Shown here: piece after piece, positions 8,729-16,273 of the stretch
Position numbering within the stretch: position 1 is the stretch's first letter
How the letters are laid out: the number at the start of each line of letters is the position of its first letter
DNA from: Thermomonas brevis
GTDB taxonomy: Bacteria; Pseudomonadota; Gammaproteobacteria; Xanthomonadales; Xanthomonadaceae
Direction: 5' to 3'
NCBI RefSeq assembly: GCF_014395425.1
Contig: NZ_CP060711.1
Location: 2,666,001 to 2,730,000 of the forward strand
Length of the DNA: 64,000 bases
Notes under the pieces: model-generated
Databases searched by the model: none
What the model was told of the DNA's origin: nothing
Seen by the model: only the letters and a program-made list of their open reading frames with translations
Position numbers and translations under genes: made by a program

Positions 8729-11224
8729 ATGACCATTGCAACCGCTTCGGCTGCGGCGCGTCGCCGCGTGCGCGTCCGTCCGCTTTCGCTGACGATCTGC
8801 CTGCTGCTCGCTGCCGCTCCGGCATGGGCGGACGAGGGATGCCGCAACCCCGATGGCAGCCTGGTCACGCCGGCTCCGGATACGGACCAGGGCAACGAGG
8901 GCGGCAAGAACAACACCACCTGCTCGGCCGGGGCCAGTGCGTATGGCGAGGCGAACAACGCCAGCGGACAGGACAGCAGCGCCTTCGGCAGCGGCAACAT
9001 CGCCACTTACCAGGGCAGCAGCGCGTTCGGCTACGGCAATCTGGTCAACGGCGGTTTCGGCAGTGCCTTCGGCGCCAACAACATGGTGGCCGGCAGCTGG
9101 GCCAGCGCATTTGGCTACGACAATACGGCCGGTGCGGATGGAAGCAGCGCCTTCGGTGACAGCAACGATGCCAGCGGAAACCATGCAAGCGCGTTCGGTT
9201 ACAACAATGCCGCCGGCAATACCGACAGCAGCGCCTTCGGTTCCATGAACACCGCCAATGGCTTCCTCGCGGGCGCTTTCGGTTCCGCGAACACTGCCAG
9301 TGGCAACGAAAGCAGCGCCTTCGGCCGCATCAACACCGCCAGCGGTTCTCTCGCGGGTGCTTTCGGTTACAGCAACTCCGCAGACGGTGTTGGAAGCAGC
9401 GCGTTCGGCTATCGGAACACGGCCTTCGGCCTGGGCAGCAGCGCGATGGGTTTCCACAACGCCGCCGGCGCCGAAGACAGCAGCGCGGTGGGTTACGACA
9501 ATGCCGCCGGCGCCGAATATGCCAGCGCCTTCGGCTACGGCAATGAGGCGAGCGGCCAGACAAGCAATGCGTTCGGGGCCGGCAACACCGCGCTTGGATT
9601 TCGCTCGGCGGCCATCGGCTACAGCAATGAAGCCAATGCGGACTACAGCTACGCGTTCGGCGGTTCGAATGTCGCCAGCGGTTATCTCAGCAATGCCTTC
9701 GGCAATTCCAACGAGGCGAGCGGGGACTACGGCAGCGCGTTCGGCTACAAGAACATCGCCGCCGGCCTCGGCAGCAGCGCGTTCGGCTATGAATCGCGGG
9801 CATCCGGAGCGGGTAGCACCGCCATCGGTTACCAGGCGGTGGCGAATGACAGTGACGTGGTGTCCTTCGGCCATGCAGCCGGCGATCCGACTGTTCTGGG
9901 CGGCGTCTATGGCAGCGACTACAACGTCCGCCTGCTCCACGTCGCCGCAGGCATCGCCGACACCGATGCGGTGAACCTGGGTCAGATGAACAACGCGATC
10001 AGCACGGCGGTCGGCGGGATCGCCAGCTACGGCGGCTTCGCGATCAGCGCCGATGCGGGTGCCACCAGCGCCACCATCGGCAGCGGCGACACGGTGGCAT
10101 TCGAGGCCGATGATCCCAACGGCAACCTGACCGTCAGCCGCAGCGGCGGCACCATTGCCTACGGCTTCGCCAGCGCGCCGACCTTCACCGGTCTGACCGT
10201 GGGCGGCGGCGGTGGAAACTTCACCATCGTCAACAGCACCGTCATCCACATGGGCGGCAATGTGGTCGGTGGCGTGGCCGACGGCGTGGCGGCTACCGAT
10301 GCGGTGAACAGGGGGCAGCTGGATGCCGGCCTGGCCATCGCCAACGGCAATGCCGCGGCGGCGCAGGCGACAGCGGATACCGCACTGGCGAACGCGACCA
10401 CGGCGCAGAACGCGGCGGACGCGGCGGCCGCCGCCGCAAACAACGCGCAGACCACAGCCGACCAAGCGGTAGTGGATGCAGCCAATGCGCAAACGACCGC
10501 CGACCAGGCGGTCGCCGATGCGGCCAGCGCCCAGTCCACCGCCGATACCGCGCTGGCGAACGCGGCCACTGCACAGGCCACGGCGGATGCGGCGCAGGCA
10601 TCGGCCGACCACGCGCAAGCCACGGCCGACACGGCGCTGTCGAGTGCCGCCACTGCGCAGTCCACGGCGGAAGCCGCGCAGTCCACCGCCGATACGGCTT
10701 TGGCCGCGGCGGGCGCCGCGGTGGATACGGCCAACGACTACACCGACAGCCGCGAAACCGCGATCCGCGCCGACTTTGCAAGCGGCGACGCCGCCACCCT
10801 GGCTTCGGCCAATGCGCATGCCGATGCCGGCGATGCCGCGACCCTGTCTTCCGCGCAGGCATATGCGGATGCGGGCGATGCCGCCACCCTGTCCTCGGCC
10901 AATGCCTACACGGACCAGAAGTTCGCCGCTTGGAACGACAGCTTCACCCAGTACCAGCAACAGATGGATCGCCGCTTCGTCCAGACCGACACCCGCATCG
11001 ACCGCACCGGCGCGATGCAGACGGCGATGGCGCAGATGACCGCCAGCGCGGCGGGCATCCGCACCGTCAACCGGATGGCGGTGGGCGTGGGCGCGCAGAA
11101 TGGCCGGGCCGCCGTGGCCGTGGGCTACCAGCGGGCGATCGGAGACAAGGCCGCGTTCACGATTGGCGGCGCGTTCAGCGGCGACGAAAAATCCGCCGGC
11201 ATCGGCTACGGCTTCGGCTGGTAA
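8729..11224 (+). CDS. YadA-like trimeric autotransporter adhesin 2
   Basis: 831 residues. The signal peptide ends PAWA-DEGC near residue 35, followed by the same two-cysteine cap as adhesin 1 and a head of about 20 SSAFGYxNxAxG repeats (about 75-370). Unlike adhesin 1 there are no EF-hand-like loops. A DAVN neck is followed by an extra beta-rich module (about 430-520), a second neck (ATDAVNRGQLD), a coiled-coil stalk of eight 14-residue repeats (545-656), DAGDAATL stalk units and a YadA anchor ending in Trp, the expected C-terminal aromatic. It is a tandem paralogue of adhesin 1 with AGGGGA-type ribosome binding sequence before the ATG. Confidence 0.9.
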   Translation: MTIATASAAARRRVRVRPLSLTICLLLAAAPAWADEGCRNPDGSLVTPAPDTDQGNEGGKNNTTCSAGASAYGEANNASGQDSSAFGSGNIATYQGSSAFGYGNLVNGGFGSAFGANNMVAGSWASAFGYDNTAGADGSSAFGDSNDASGNHASAFGYNNAAGNTDSSAFGSMNTANGFLAGAFGSANTASGNESSAFGRINTASGSLAGAFGYSNSADGVGSSAFGYRNTAFGLGSSAMGFHNAAGAEDSSAVGYDNAAGAEYASAFGYGNEASGQTSNAFGAGNTALGFRSAAIGYSNEANADYSYAFGGSNVASGYLSNAFGNSNEASGDYGSAFGYKNIAAGLGSSAFGYESRASGAGSTAIGYQAVANDSDVVSFGHAAGDPTVLGGVYGSDYNVRLLHVAAGIADTDAVNLGQMNNAISTAVGGIASYGGFAISADAGATSATIGSGDTVAFEADDPNGNLTVSRSGGTIAYGFASAPTFTGLTVGGGGGNFTIVNSTVIHMGGNVVGGVADGVAATDAVNRGQLDAGLAIANGNAAAAQATADTALANATTAQNAADAAAAAANNAQTTADQAVVDAANAQTTADQAVADAASAQSTADTALANAATAQATADAAQASADHAQATADTALSSAATAQSTAEAAQSTADTALAAAGAAVDTANDYTDSRETAIRADFASGDAATLASANAHADAGDAATLSSAQAYADAGDAATLSSANAYTDQKFAAWNDSFTQYQQQMDRRFVQTDTRIDRTGAMQTAMAQMTASAAGIRTVNRMAVGVGAQNGRAAVAVGYQRAIGDKAAFTIGGAFSGDEKSAGIGYGFGW
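8930..9840 (+). repeat. tandem head repeats of adhesin 2
   Basis: About twenty 42-45-base coding units of the SSAFGYxNxAxG type without longer insertions, more regular than those of adhesin 1. Confidence 0.8.
10361..10696 (+). repeat. eight 42-base stalk repeats (14 residues each)
   Basis: Eight consecutive in-frame units beginning Ala-Gln (AQTTADQAVVDAAN, AQTTADQAVADAAS, AQSTADTALANAAT and variants) cover residues 545-656. Each unit equals two heptads, giving an Ala-rich trimeric coiled coil. Confidence 0.85.
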
Positions 11225-11246
11225 CGGCAAGCGGTTCGTGCGGGAC

Positions 11247-11272
11247 GGACGGCGCGGTCGCCCGCGCCGTCC
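11247..11272 (+). terminator. hairpin after adhesin 2
   Basis: Eleven-base-pair stem GGACGGCGCGG / CCGCGCCGTCC with a TCGC loop, 22 bases after the adhesin 2 stop; near twin of the hairpin at 7729. No clear T-tract. Confidence 0.5.
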
Positions 11273-11301
11273 CCATTCGGCGGGTTGGCCGGCGGGCGGC
11301 G

Positions 11302-11307
11302 TAAAAT
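11302..11307 (+). promoter_or_regulatory. putative -10 element of gltX
   Basis: TAAAAT in the context GGCGTAAAATGCGCG, 27 bases before the gltX ATG; no clear -35 box. Confidence 0.45.
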
Positions 11308-11334
11308 GCGCGTTTTCCCGCTTCCGATGTGCCC

Positions 11335-12756
11335 ATGACCGTCCGCACCCGCTTCGCTCCGTCCCCCACCGGCTACCTGCACATCGGCGGCGCGCGCACC
11401 GCGCTGTACTGCTGGCTGGAGGCGCGCCGCAAGGGCGGGCAGTTCGTCCTGCGCATCGAGGACACCGACCGCGAGCGCAGCACGCAGGCGGCCATCGACG
11501 CGATTTTGGAGGCGATGGACTGGCTGGGGCTGGACTACGACGAAGGCCCGATCTACCAGACCCATCGTCTCGATCGCTACAAGGAGGTCGCGGAGCAACT
11601 GGTCGCTTCCGGTCACGCCTACTACGCCTACGAGACGAAGGAGGAACTGGAAGCGATGCGCGAGGCGGCGATGGCCGCGAACGAGAAGCCGCGCTACAAC
11701 GGCGCCTATCGCGACGCGAACGCCGGCTGGCGCGACGATGCCAACCGGGTGATCCGCTTCCGCAATCCGGTCGATGGCGTCGTGGCCTGGGACGACAAAG
11801 TCAAGGGCCGCATCGAGATCGCCAATGCCGAGCTCGACGATCTCGTCATCTTCCGCAGCGACGGCTACGCCACCTACAACTTCGCGGTGGTGGTGGACGA
11901 CATCGACATGGGCATCACCGACGTGGTGCGCGGCGACGATCACGTCAACAACACGCCGCGCCAGATCAACATCTACAAGGCGCTGGGCGCGCCGGTGCCG
12001 CATTTCGCGCACCTGCCGATGATCCTCGACGAGCACGGCGCCAAGCTGTCCAAGCGCACCGGCGCGGCCGACGTGATGCAGTACCGCGACGCCGGTTATC
12101 TGCCGCATGCGCTGCTGAATTATCTGGTGCGGCTGGGCTGGTCGCACGGCGATCAGGAAGTGTTTTCGATTACGGAAATGCAGTCGCTGTTCGACCTGGC
12201 CGACGTCAACGCGAAGGCGTCGCGGCTCGATCCGGCCAAGCTGGGTTGGCTCAACCAGCAGTATCTGAAGTCCGACGATCCCGAGGCCGTCGCGAAGCAC
12301 CTGGTCTGGCATCTGGAGCAGGCCGGCTACGATCTGTCGAAGGGCCCGAAGCCGGCCGAGCTCGTCATCGCCCTGCGCGAGCGCGCGCAGACGCTGAAGG
12401 AGATCGCGGAGAAATCCGCCGTCTGGTTCCAGCCGCTCACCGAATACGACGCGGCGTCGGTGGACAAGCACCTCAAGGAAGCGGCGCGGGAGCCGCTGTC
12501 GCAGGTGCGCGCGCAGCTGGCTGCATTGCCGGAGTGGGCACCGGAGCCCATCCATGGCGTCGTCAAGATCGTGTCCGAGGCGCTTTCCATCGGCATGGGC
12601 AAGATCGCCCAGCCGTTGCGGGTGGCGATCACCGGCACCCAGGTCAGCCCGGACATCGGCTGGACGGTCTATCTGTGCGGGCGCGAGGAAGCGCTGCGCC
12701 GGATCGACGCGGCCCTTGCGAAGATTCCGCTTGAAAGCCGCCCCGCCGGCGCATAG
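11335..12756 (+). CDS. gltX: Glutamyl-tRNA synthetase
   Basis: 473 residues. A class I synthetase that charges tRNA-Glu. The HIGH-type signature is in [19 protein letters not shown] (residues 7-25), the zinc-free catalytic core reads [13 protein letters not shown], and the KMSKS-type loop is KLSKRTGA near residue 237. The ATG at 11335 is preferred to a GTG six bases upstream because the protein then begins [13 protein letters not shown], as in homologues. It ends 9 bases before zur, so the two are probably cotranscribed from the TAAAAT promoter. Confidence 0.96.
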   Translation: MTVRTRFAPSPTGYLHIGGARTALYCWLEARRKGGQFVLRIEDTDRERSTQAAIDAILEAMDWLGLDYDEGPIYQTHRLDRYKEVAEQLVASGHAYYAYETKEELEAMREAAMAANEKPRYNGAYRDANAGWRDDANRVIRFRNPVDGVVAWDDKVKGRIEIANAELDDLVIFRSDGYATYNFAVVVDDIDMGITDVVRGDDHVNNTPRQINIYKALGAPVPHFAHLPMILDEHGAKLSKRTGAADVMQYRDAGYLPHALLNYLVRLGWSHGDQEVFSITEMQSLFDLADVNAKASRLDPAKLGWLNQQYLKSDDPEAVAKHLVWHLEQAGYDLSKGPKPAELVIALRERAQTLKEIAEKSAVWFQPLTEYDAASVDKHLKEAAREPLSQVRAQLAALPEWAPEPIHGVVKIVSEALSIGMGKIAQPLRVAITGTQVSPDIGWTVYLCGREEALRRIDAALAKIPLESRPAGA

Positions 12757-12765
12757 ATCGAGGCC

Positions 12766-13257
12766 ATGGGCAAAACGCACGCCTGCACCGATCCGAAACA
12801 CCACGTCCACGACGCAGCCGCGTTCGTGGCGGCGGTGGAGCGCGCCTGCGGCGAGCGCGGGCTGCGTCTGACCGAGATCCGCGCGCGGGTGCTGTCGCTG
12901 GTGGCCGAGGCCGGCAAGCCGATCAAGGCCTACGACCTGCTGGAGCGGGTGCGCGACGGCGAAGGCGCGGGCGCGGCGGCGCCGCCGACGGTGTATCGCG
13001 CGCTGGATTTCCTGCTCGCCAACGGCTTCATCCACAAGCTGGAATCGATCAACGCCTTCGTCGCCTGCCACCATCCGAACGCCGCGCAGCATTCGGTGCC
13101 GTTCCTGATCTGCGACCGCTGCCATTCGGCGACCGAGCTGGAAGACGCGGGCATTGTGGCGACGCTCGATGCCGCGGCGCGTGCGCTGGGCTTCGCGCCG
13201 CAGGCGCAGACGCTGGAAGTGCACGGCCTGTGCGCGAGGTGCGCACAGGCCGCCTGA
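12766..13257 (+). CDS. zur: Zinc uptake regulator Zur (Fur family)
   Basis: 163 residues. Fur-family fold: N-terminal winged helix (LRLTEIRARVLSLVAEAGKP, PPTVYRALDFL) and a C-terminal metal/dimer domain with VACHHPN, the CDRC pair and a final CARC pair forming the structural zinc site. The His-rich N-terminus (KTHACTDPKHHVHD) and the site pattern fit Zur rather than Fur. With Zn bound it represses zinc uptake genes. A strong Zur-like operator stands 2 kb away, at 15329-15351, before the TonB receptor that is the very next gene, which supports the assignment. Confidence 0.9.
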   Translation: MGKTHACTDPKHHVHDAAAFVAAVERACGERGLRLTEIRARVLSLVAEAGKPIKAYDLLERVRDGEGAGAAAPPTVYRALDFLLANGFIHKLESINAFVACHHPNAAQHSVPFLICDRCHSATELEDAGIVATLDAAARALGFAPQAQTLEVHGLCARCAQAA

Positions 13258-13260
13258 CCG

Positions 13261-15306
13261 TCAGAAGAACACCCGCACCCCGAACGCCACGCTGCGGCCC
13301 GGCAGCATCACCGCGTCCTTGAGGAACGAGGTGTGCACGCGTGCGTCCTGGTTGGTCAGGTTGCTGGCGTCGGCGAACACTTCCCAGCTCACGTTGCCGG
13401 TGTCGAAATGCTTCGCGGCGTGCGCGTCGACCAGGGTGTAGCCGGCGGTCGGCGTTTCGTTGTCGGCCACTTTGTCCTGCCGGTTGGTGCGGGTCGCGCC
13501 CAGCGAGGCGCGCCAGCCCATGTGCTCCCAGCGCAACTGGGCGCCGAGCCGCGAGGGCGCGATGCGCGGCACGTTGCCGCCGTTCTTCAGCGTGGCGCGC
13601 ACGGCGTCGCCGAACACGCGCAGGTCCCAGTCGCCGCTGTCGTTGGCGGCCAGGTGGAAGGTGGCTTCGCCCTCGATGCCGCGGAACGTGGCGTCGCCCT
13701 GCGTCCATTGGCGGATCGGCAGTTCCTCATCCTCTTCGTCCCAGTACCAGCTTTCGCCGGTGTCGGCGAGGTAGATGAAGTTGCGGAAGCGGTTGTAGTA
13801 GCCGGACAGCTTGGCGTCCATGCGCTCGGACTGGTACTGAAGGCCCAGTTCGAACTGGTTGGCCGCTTCCTTGCGCAGATCGGCGTCGCCGATCTCGTAG
13901 GCGAGGGTGGCGATGTGCGGGCCGTCGGAGAACAGTTCCTCCTCCACCGGCGCGCGCTCGGCGTGGTCGAGGTTGGCGGTCAGCTTCCAGCGTTCGTCGA
14001 GCTTCCACGCGCCGGCCAGCGACAGGCTCAGGGGGCTGAAGCTGCGCGCGTCGCCGCCGTCCGGACTGGACTTCACCCTGTCCACGCGCGCGCCGAGATC
14101 GAGCTGGAAGCCGCCGAAGCTGCGCCGCGCCACGCCGAACACGCCCTGCGCGCGGGTGCCGGTTTCCGGCACGAAGGCTTCCTCGCCGATGGCGACGAAG
14201 GTGCTGCTGGACGCCTGTGCGCCGACCGCGCCCTGCCAGCCCTGCGCATCGCCGAAGGTGGCTTCGATGCGGCCCTCGTTGGCGTTCTTGCGGAACACCG
14301 TGCCGGGCTCGTCGCCCTCGAATTCGGTGTGCTCGTAGCCGGTGTGGCCGACCGCGAAGCGCAGGCCGTTGCCGGCGCCCCACAGGTCGCGCAGCGCGCC
14401 CTTCAGTTCGTAGTGGTCCTGCTTCATTTCCAGGTGCACGCCGCGTTCGCCGGCAGCCAGATCGCCGGGTTCGCCCGGATTGCCGTAGGCGTCCTCGAAG
14501 CGCGAGGCGGACAGTCCGACGTAGCCCCAGTCGCCCACCATCGAGCCGCCCAAGGCGCCGGAACGCGTGTCGATGAAGGAATTGGCCTGCCGGCCGCGCG
14601 GGGTGTCGTAGTCCAGCGCGTTGCGGTAGACGGCGTCGGCGTGCAGCGCGAAGCGGTCGTTGCCGCCGTCGATGCGCGCCATGCTGGTGTTGCCGTCCTG
14701 GTCGCCGGCGAAGAAGCGCGTCTCGGCGCGGCCGCTGACACCGTCGATGGCGTCGGTGGGGATGCGGCCGTCGACCACGTTGACCGCGCCGCCGATCGCG
14801 CCGCTGCCGTAGAGCAGGGTGGACGGGCCCTTCAGCACTTCGATCTGGTCGGCGAGGAAGGGCTCGACCGCGGGCGCATGATCCTGGCTGACGGTGGACA
14901 CGTCCTGGCTGGACAGGCCGCCGCTCAGCACCGCCACGCGCGGGCCGTCCATGCCGCGGATGATCGGGCGGCCGACGCCCGGGCCGAAGTTGGAGCTCTG
15001 CACGCCGGGCACGCTGGCCACGGTCTCGCCGAGGCTGGCGGCGCGGTTCTCGTCGAGGCGCTCGCCGGCCAGCACGTCGGTCGGCTTGCTCAGGGTGTCG
15101 GCGGTATCGCCCAGCAGGCTGGCGGTGACGACCACGCCGGAGATTTCCTTGATGTGGCTTTCGCCGCTCTTGTCCGCCGCGTGGCGGGTGTCGCTGGTGG
15201 GGGAGGTCTGGGCGTCCTGAGCGGCGGCCTGGGCGACGGGAGCGAAGGACAGGGCCAGCGCGACGGCCAGGGCGGTGCGCTGCATTGCGATGGGAGAGGG
15301 GCGCAT
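13261..15306 (-). CDS. TonB-dependent outer-membrane receptor, ZnuD-like
   Basis: 681 residues. Signal peptide (cleavage after about residue 27, VAQAAAQ), plug domain with the TonB-box-like ISGVVVTAS, GRPIIRGMDGPRVAVLSGG and LKGPSTLLYGSGAIGG, then a 22-strand barrel ending in a C-terminal Phe (FGVRVFF). Sequence type and context (zur 3 bases away tail to tail, Zur-like operator just upstream of its start) point to zinc or zincophore uptake. The start at 15306 or the Met eight codons in both keep the signal peptide. It shares its upstream region with the MerC gene. Confidence 0.85.
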   Translation of the reverse strand: MRPSPIAMQRTALAVALALSFAPVAQAAAQDAQTSPTSDTRHAADKSGESHIKEISGVVVTASLLGDTADTLSKPTDVLAGERLDENRAASLGETVASVPGVQSSNFGPGVGRPIIRGMDGPRVAVLSGGLSSQDVSTVSQDHAPAVEPFLADQIEVLKGPSTLLYGSGAIGGAVNVVDGRIPTDAIDGVSGRAETRFFAGDQDGNTSMARIDGGNDRFALHADAVYRNALDYDTPRGRQANSFIDTRSGALGGSMVGDWGYVGLSASRFEDAYGNPGEPGDLAAGERGVHLEMKQDHYELKGALRDLWGAGNGLRFAVGHTGYEHTEFEGDEPGTVFRKNANEGRIEATFGDAQGWQGAVGAQASSSTFVAIGEEAFVPETGTRAQGVFGVARRSFGGFQLDLGARVDRVKSSPDGGDARSFSPLSLSLAGAWKLDERWKLTANLDHAERAPVEEELFSDGPHIATLAYEIGDADLRKEAANQFELGLQYQSERMDAKLSGYYNRFRNFIYLADTGESWYWDEEDEELPIRQWTQGDATFRGIEGEATFHLAANDSGDWDLRVFGDAVRATLKNGGNVPRIAPSRLGAQLRWEHMGWRASLGATRTNRQDKVADNETPTAGYTLVDAHAAKHFDTGNVSWEVFADASNLTNQDARVHTSFLKDAVMLPGRSVAFGVRVFF

Positions 15307-15328
15307 GGGGTAAGCTGTTGTGGCGATG

Positions 15329-15351
15329 GAATATGTTATAACATAACAATT
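15329..15351. promoter_or_regulatory. Zur box in divergent promoter
   Basis: The core ATGTTATAACAT (15333-15344) is a perfect palindrome and the longer GTTATAACATAAC agrees with the gammaproteobacterial Zur operator (GAAATGTTATAnTATAACATTTC). It is also a sharp AT-rich island in GC-rich DNA. It lies 23 bases from the TonB receptor start and 35 bases from the MerC start, positioned to control both. Confidence 0.8.
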
Positions 15352-15385
15352 GGCGAACCCGTCCCCTGCCTGAAGTCATGCCCCG

Positions 15386-15799
15386 ATGAATCCCCGCCTG
15401 CACGCACTGCTCGACCGCATCGGCGCGACCGGTTCGCTGCTGTGCGCGATCCACTGCGCGCTGCTGCCGCTGCTGATCGCGCTGCTGCCGTCGCTGGGCG
15501 TGGGGCTGTGGCTGGGCGACGGCTTCGAGGCCGGGTTCGTGGGCTTCGCCAGCCTGTTCGGGCTGGCGGTGCTGGTCTGGAGCTACCGCCGCCACCGCGC
15601 GGTGCGCGCGCTGGGCCTGCTGCTGCCGGGGCTGGCCGCGCTGTGGATCGCGGTGCTGTACCCGCCTCTGCATCATTCGGTGGTGCCGCACGCGGTGGCG
15701 ATGACCTTCGGCGGCACCCTGGTGGGGCTGGCCCATGTCGCCAACCTGCGCCTCAACCACGGCCACGTGCACGACGCGAGCTGCGCGCATTCGCATTGA
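15386..15799 (+). CDS. MerC-domain inner-membrane protein with His-rich tail
   Basis: 137 residues, four hydrophobic segments (about 15-35, 42-62, 70-90, 98-118) and the MerC-type cysteine pair CAIHC at residues 21-25. The C-terminus HGHVHDASCAHSH is a likely metal-binding tail. MerC proteins carry metal ions over the inner membrane. Being divergent from a TonB receptor over a Zur box, this copy more likely handles zinc than mercury (inference). No mer operon genes are present. Confidence 0.75.
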   Translation: MNPRLHALLDRIGATGSLLCAIHCALLPLLIALLPSLGVGLWLGDGFEAGFVGFASLFGLAVLVWSYRRHRAVRALGLLLPGLAALWIAVLYPPLHHSVVPHAVAMTFGGTLVGLAHVANLRLNHGHVHDASCAHSH

Positions 15800-15818
15800 C
15801 CCGGGCAAAGCCCGGGTC
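15798..15818 (+). terminator. hairpin at the MerC stop codon
   Basis: Perfect nine-base-pair stem GACCCGGGC / GCCCGGGTC with an AAA loop, beginning inside the stop codon. No T-tract; a second, better terminator follows at 15882. Confidence 0.5.
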
Positions 15819-15881
15819 AATGCCAAAGTTTGCTTGTAAACTTTGGCCCGCATGGCCTTCCGATCCCCGCCCCTTCGGGGC

Positions 15882-15904
15882 GCCCCCTTACCAAGGGGGC
15901 TTTT
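15882..15904 (+). terminator. rho-independent terminator
   Basis: Eight-base-pair stem GCCCCCTT / AAGGGGGC, three-base loop and a TTTT run, preceded by a small GCCCCTTCGGGGC hairpin. It closes the MerC transcript before the THX promoter. Confidence 0.7.
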
Positions 15905-15964
15905 CTCCATGAAGGAAAGCGTGAGGCCCGCCGGGCGATCCGGGCGGCGGCCCGGCGCCCGTGC

Positions 15965-15970
15965 TAGAAT
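15965..15970 (+). promoter_or_regulatory. putative -10 element of the THX gene
   Basis: TAGAAT in GTGCTAGAATCCCC, 59 bases before the ATG; matches the CTANAAT core of this window. Confidence 0.45.
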
Positions 15971-16029
15971 CCCCGGCCTCGCGCGCGGCGCGATCCACCT
16001 ACTTCACGATTCGATTCAGGAGCAACACG

Positions 16030-16200
16030 ATGGGCAAGGGCGACCGCAAGACCGCCAAGGGCAAGCGCTACAACGCCAGCTATGGCAATTCGCGTCCGCA
16101 TGCTGTCACCAAGGCCGCCGGCGTCGCCGCCGCGCCGGTCGTGAAGAAGGCCGCCAGCAAGAGCGTGGCGAAGAAGGCGGTCAAGAAGACCGCTGCCTGA
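16030..16200 (+). CDS. THX-like small ribosomal protein with Lys/Ala tail
   Basis: 56 residues. The first 24 residues (MGKGDRKTAKGKRYNASYGN...) match the 30S-associated THX family, whose Thermus member is only about 26 residues. The remaining 30 residues are a Lys/Ala/Val repeat (KKAASKSVAKKAVKK) resembling histone H1-like or AlgP-like tails. AGGAG sits 8 bases before the ATG, and it is a single gene bounded by terminators. Role in small-subunit assembly or RNA binding is inferred from the family. Confidence 0.75.
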   Translation: MGKGDRKTAKGKRYNASYGNSRPHAVTKAAGVAAAPVVKKAASKSVAKKAVKKTAA

Positions 16201-16223
16201 TCCAGGCTGCACCGCGACAACAG

Positions 16224-16247
16224 AAAACCCCGCCTCGGCGGGGTTTT
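16224..16247. terminator. bidirectional rho-independent terminator
   Basis: AAAACCCCGCC, two-base loop, GGCGGGGTTTT: an 11-base-pair stem including A/T arms, serving the THX gene (+) and the dipeptidase operon (-). Confidence 0.85.
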
Positions 16248-16273
16248 CGCGTTTCAGGGGCCGCGTCCGGCGC

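Noticed and set aside
5446..9840. Possible CRISPR or satellite array
   Set aside because: The repeats are in-frame coding units of YadA heads without constant repeats and unique spacers.
8669..11230. Long minus-strand open frame opposite adhesin 2
   Set aside because: Same mirror effect from high-GC repeat DNA; the plus-strand protein has signal peptide, head, stalk and anchor.
15386..15799. Mercury resistance operon
   Set aside because: Only a MerC-like gene occurs, with a Zur box rather than a MerR-type operator and no merA, merT or merP.
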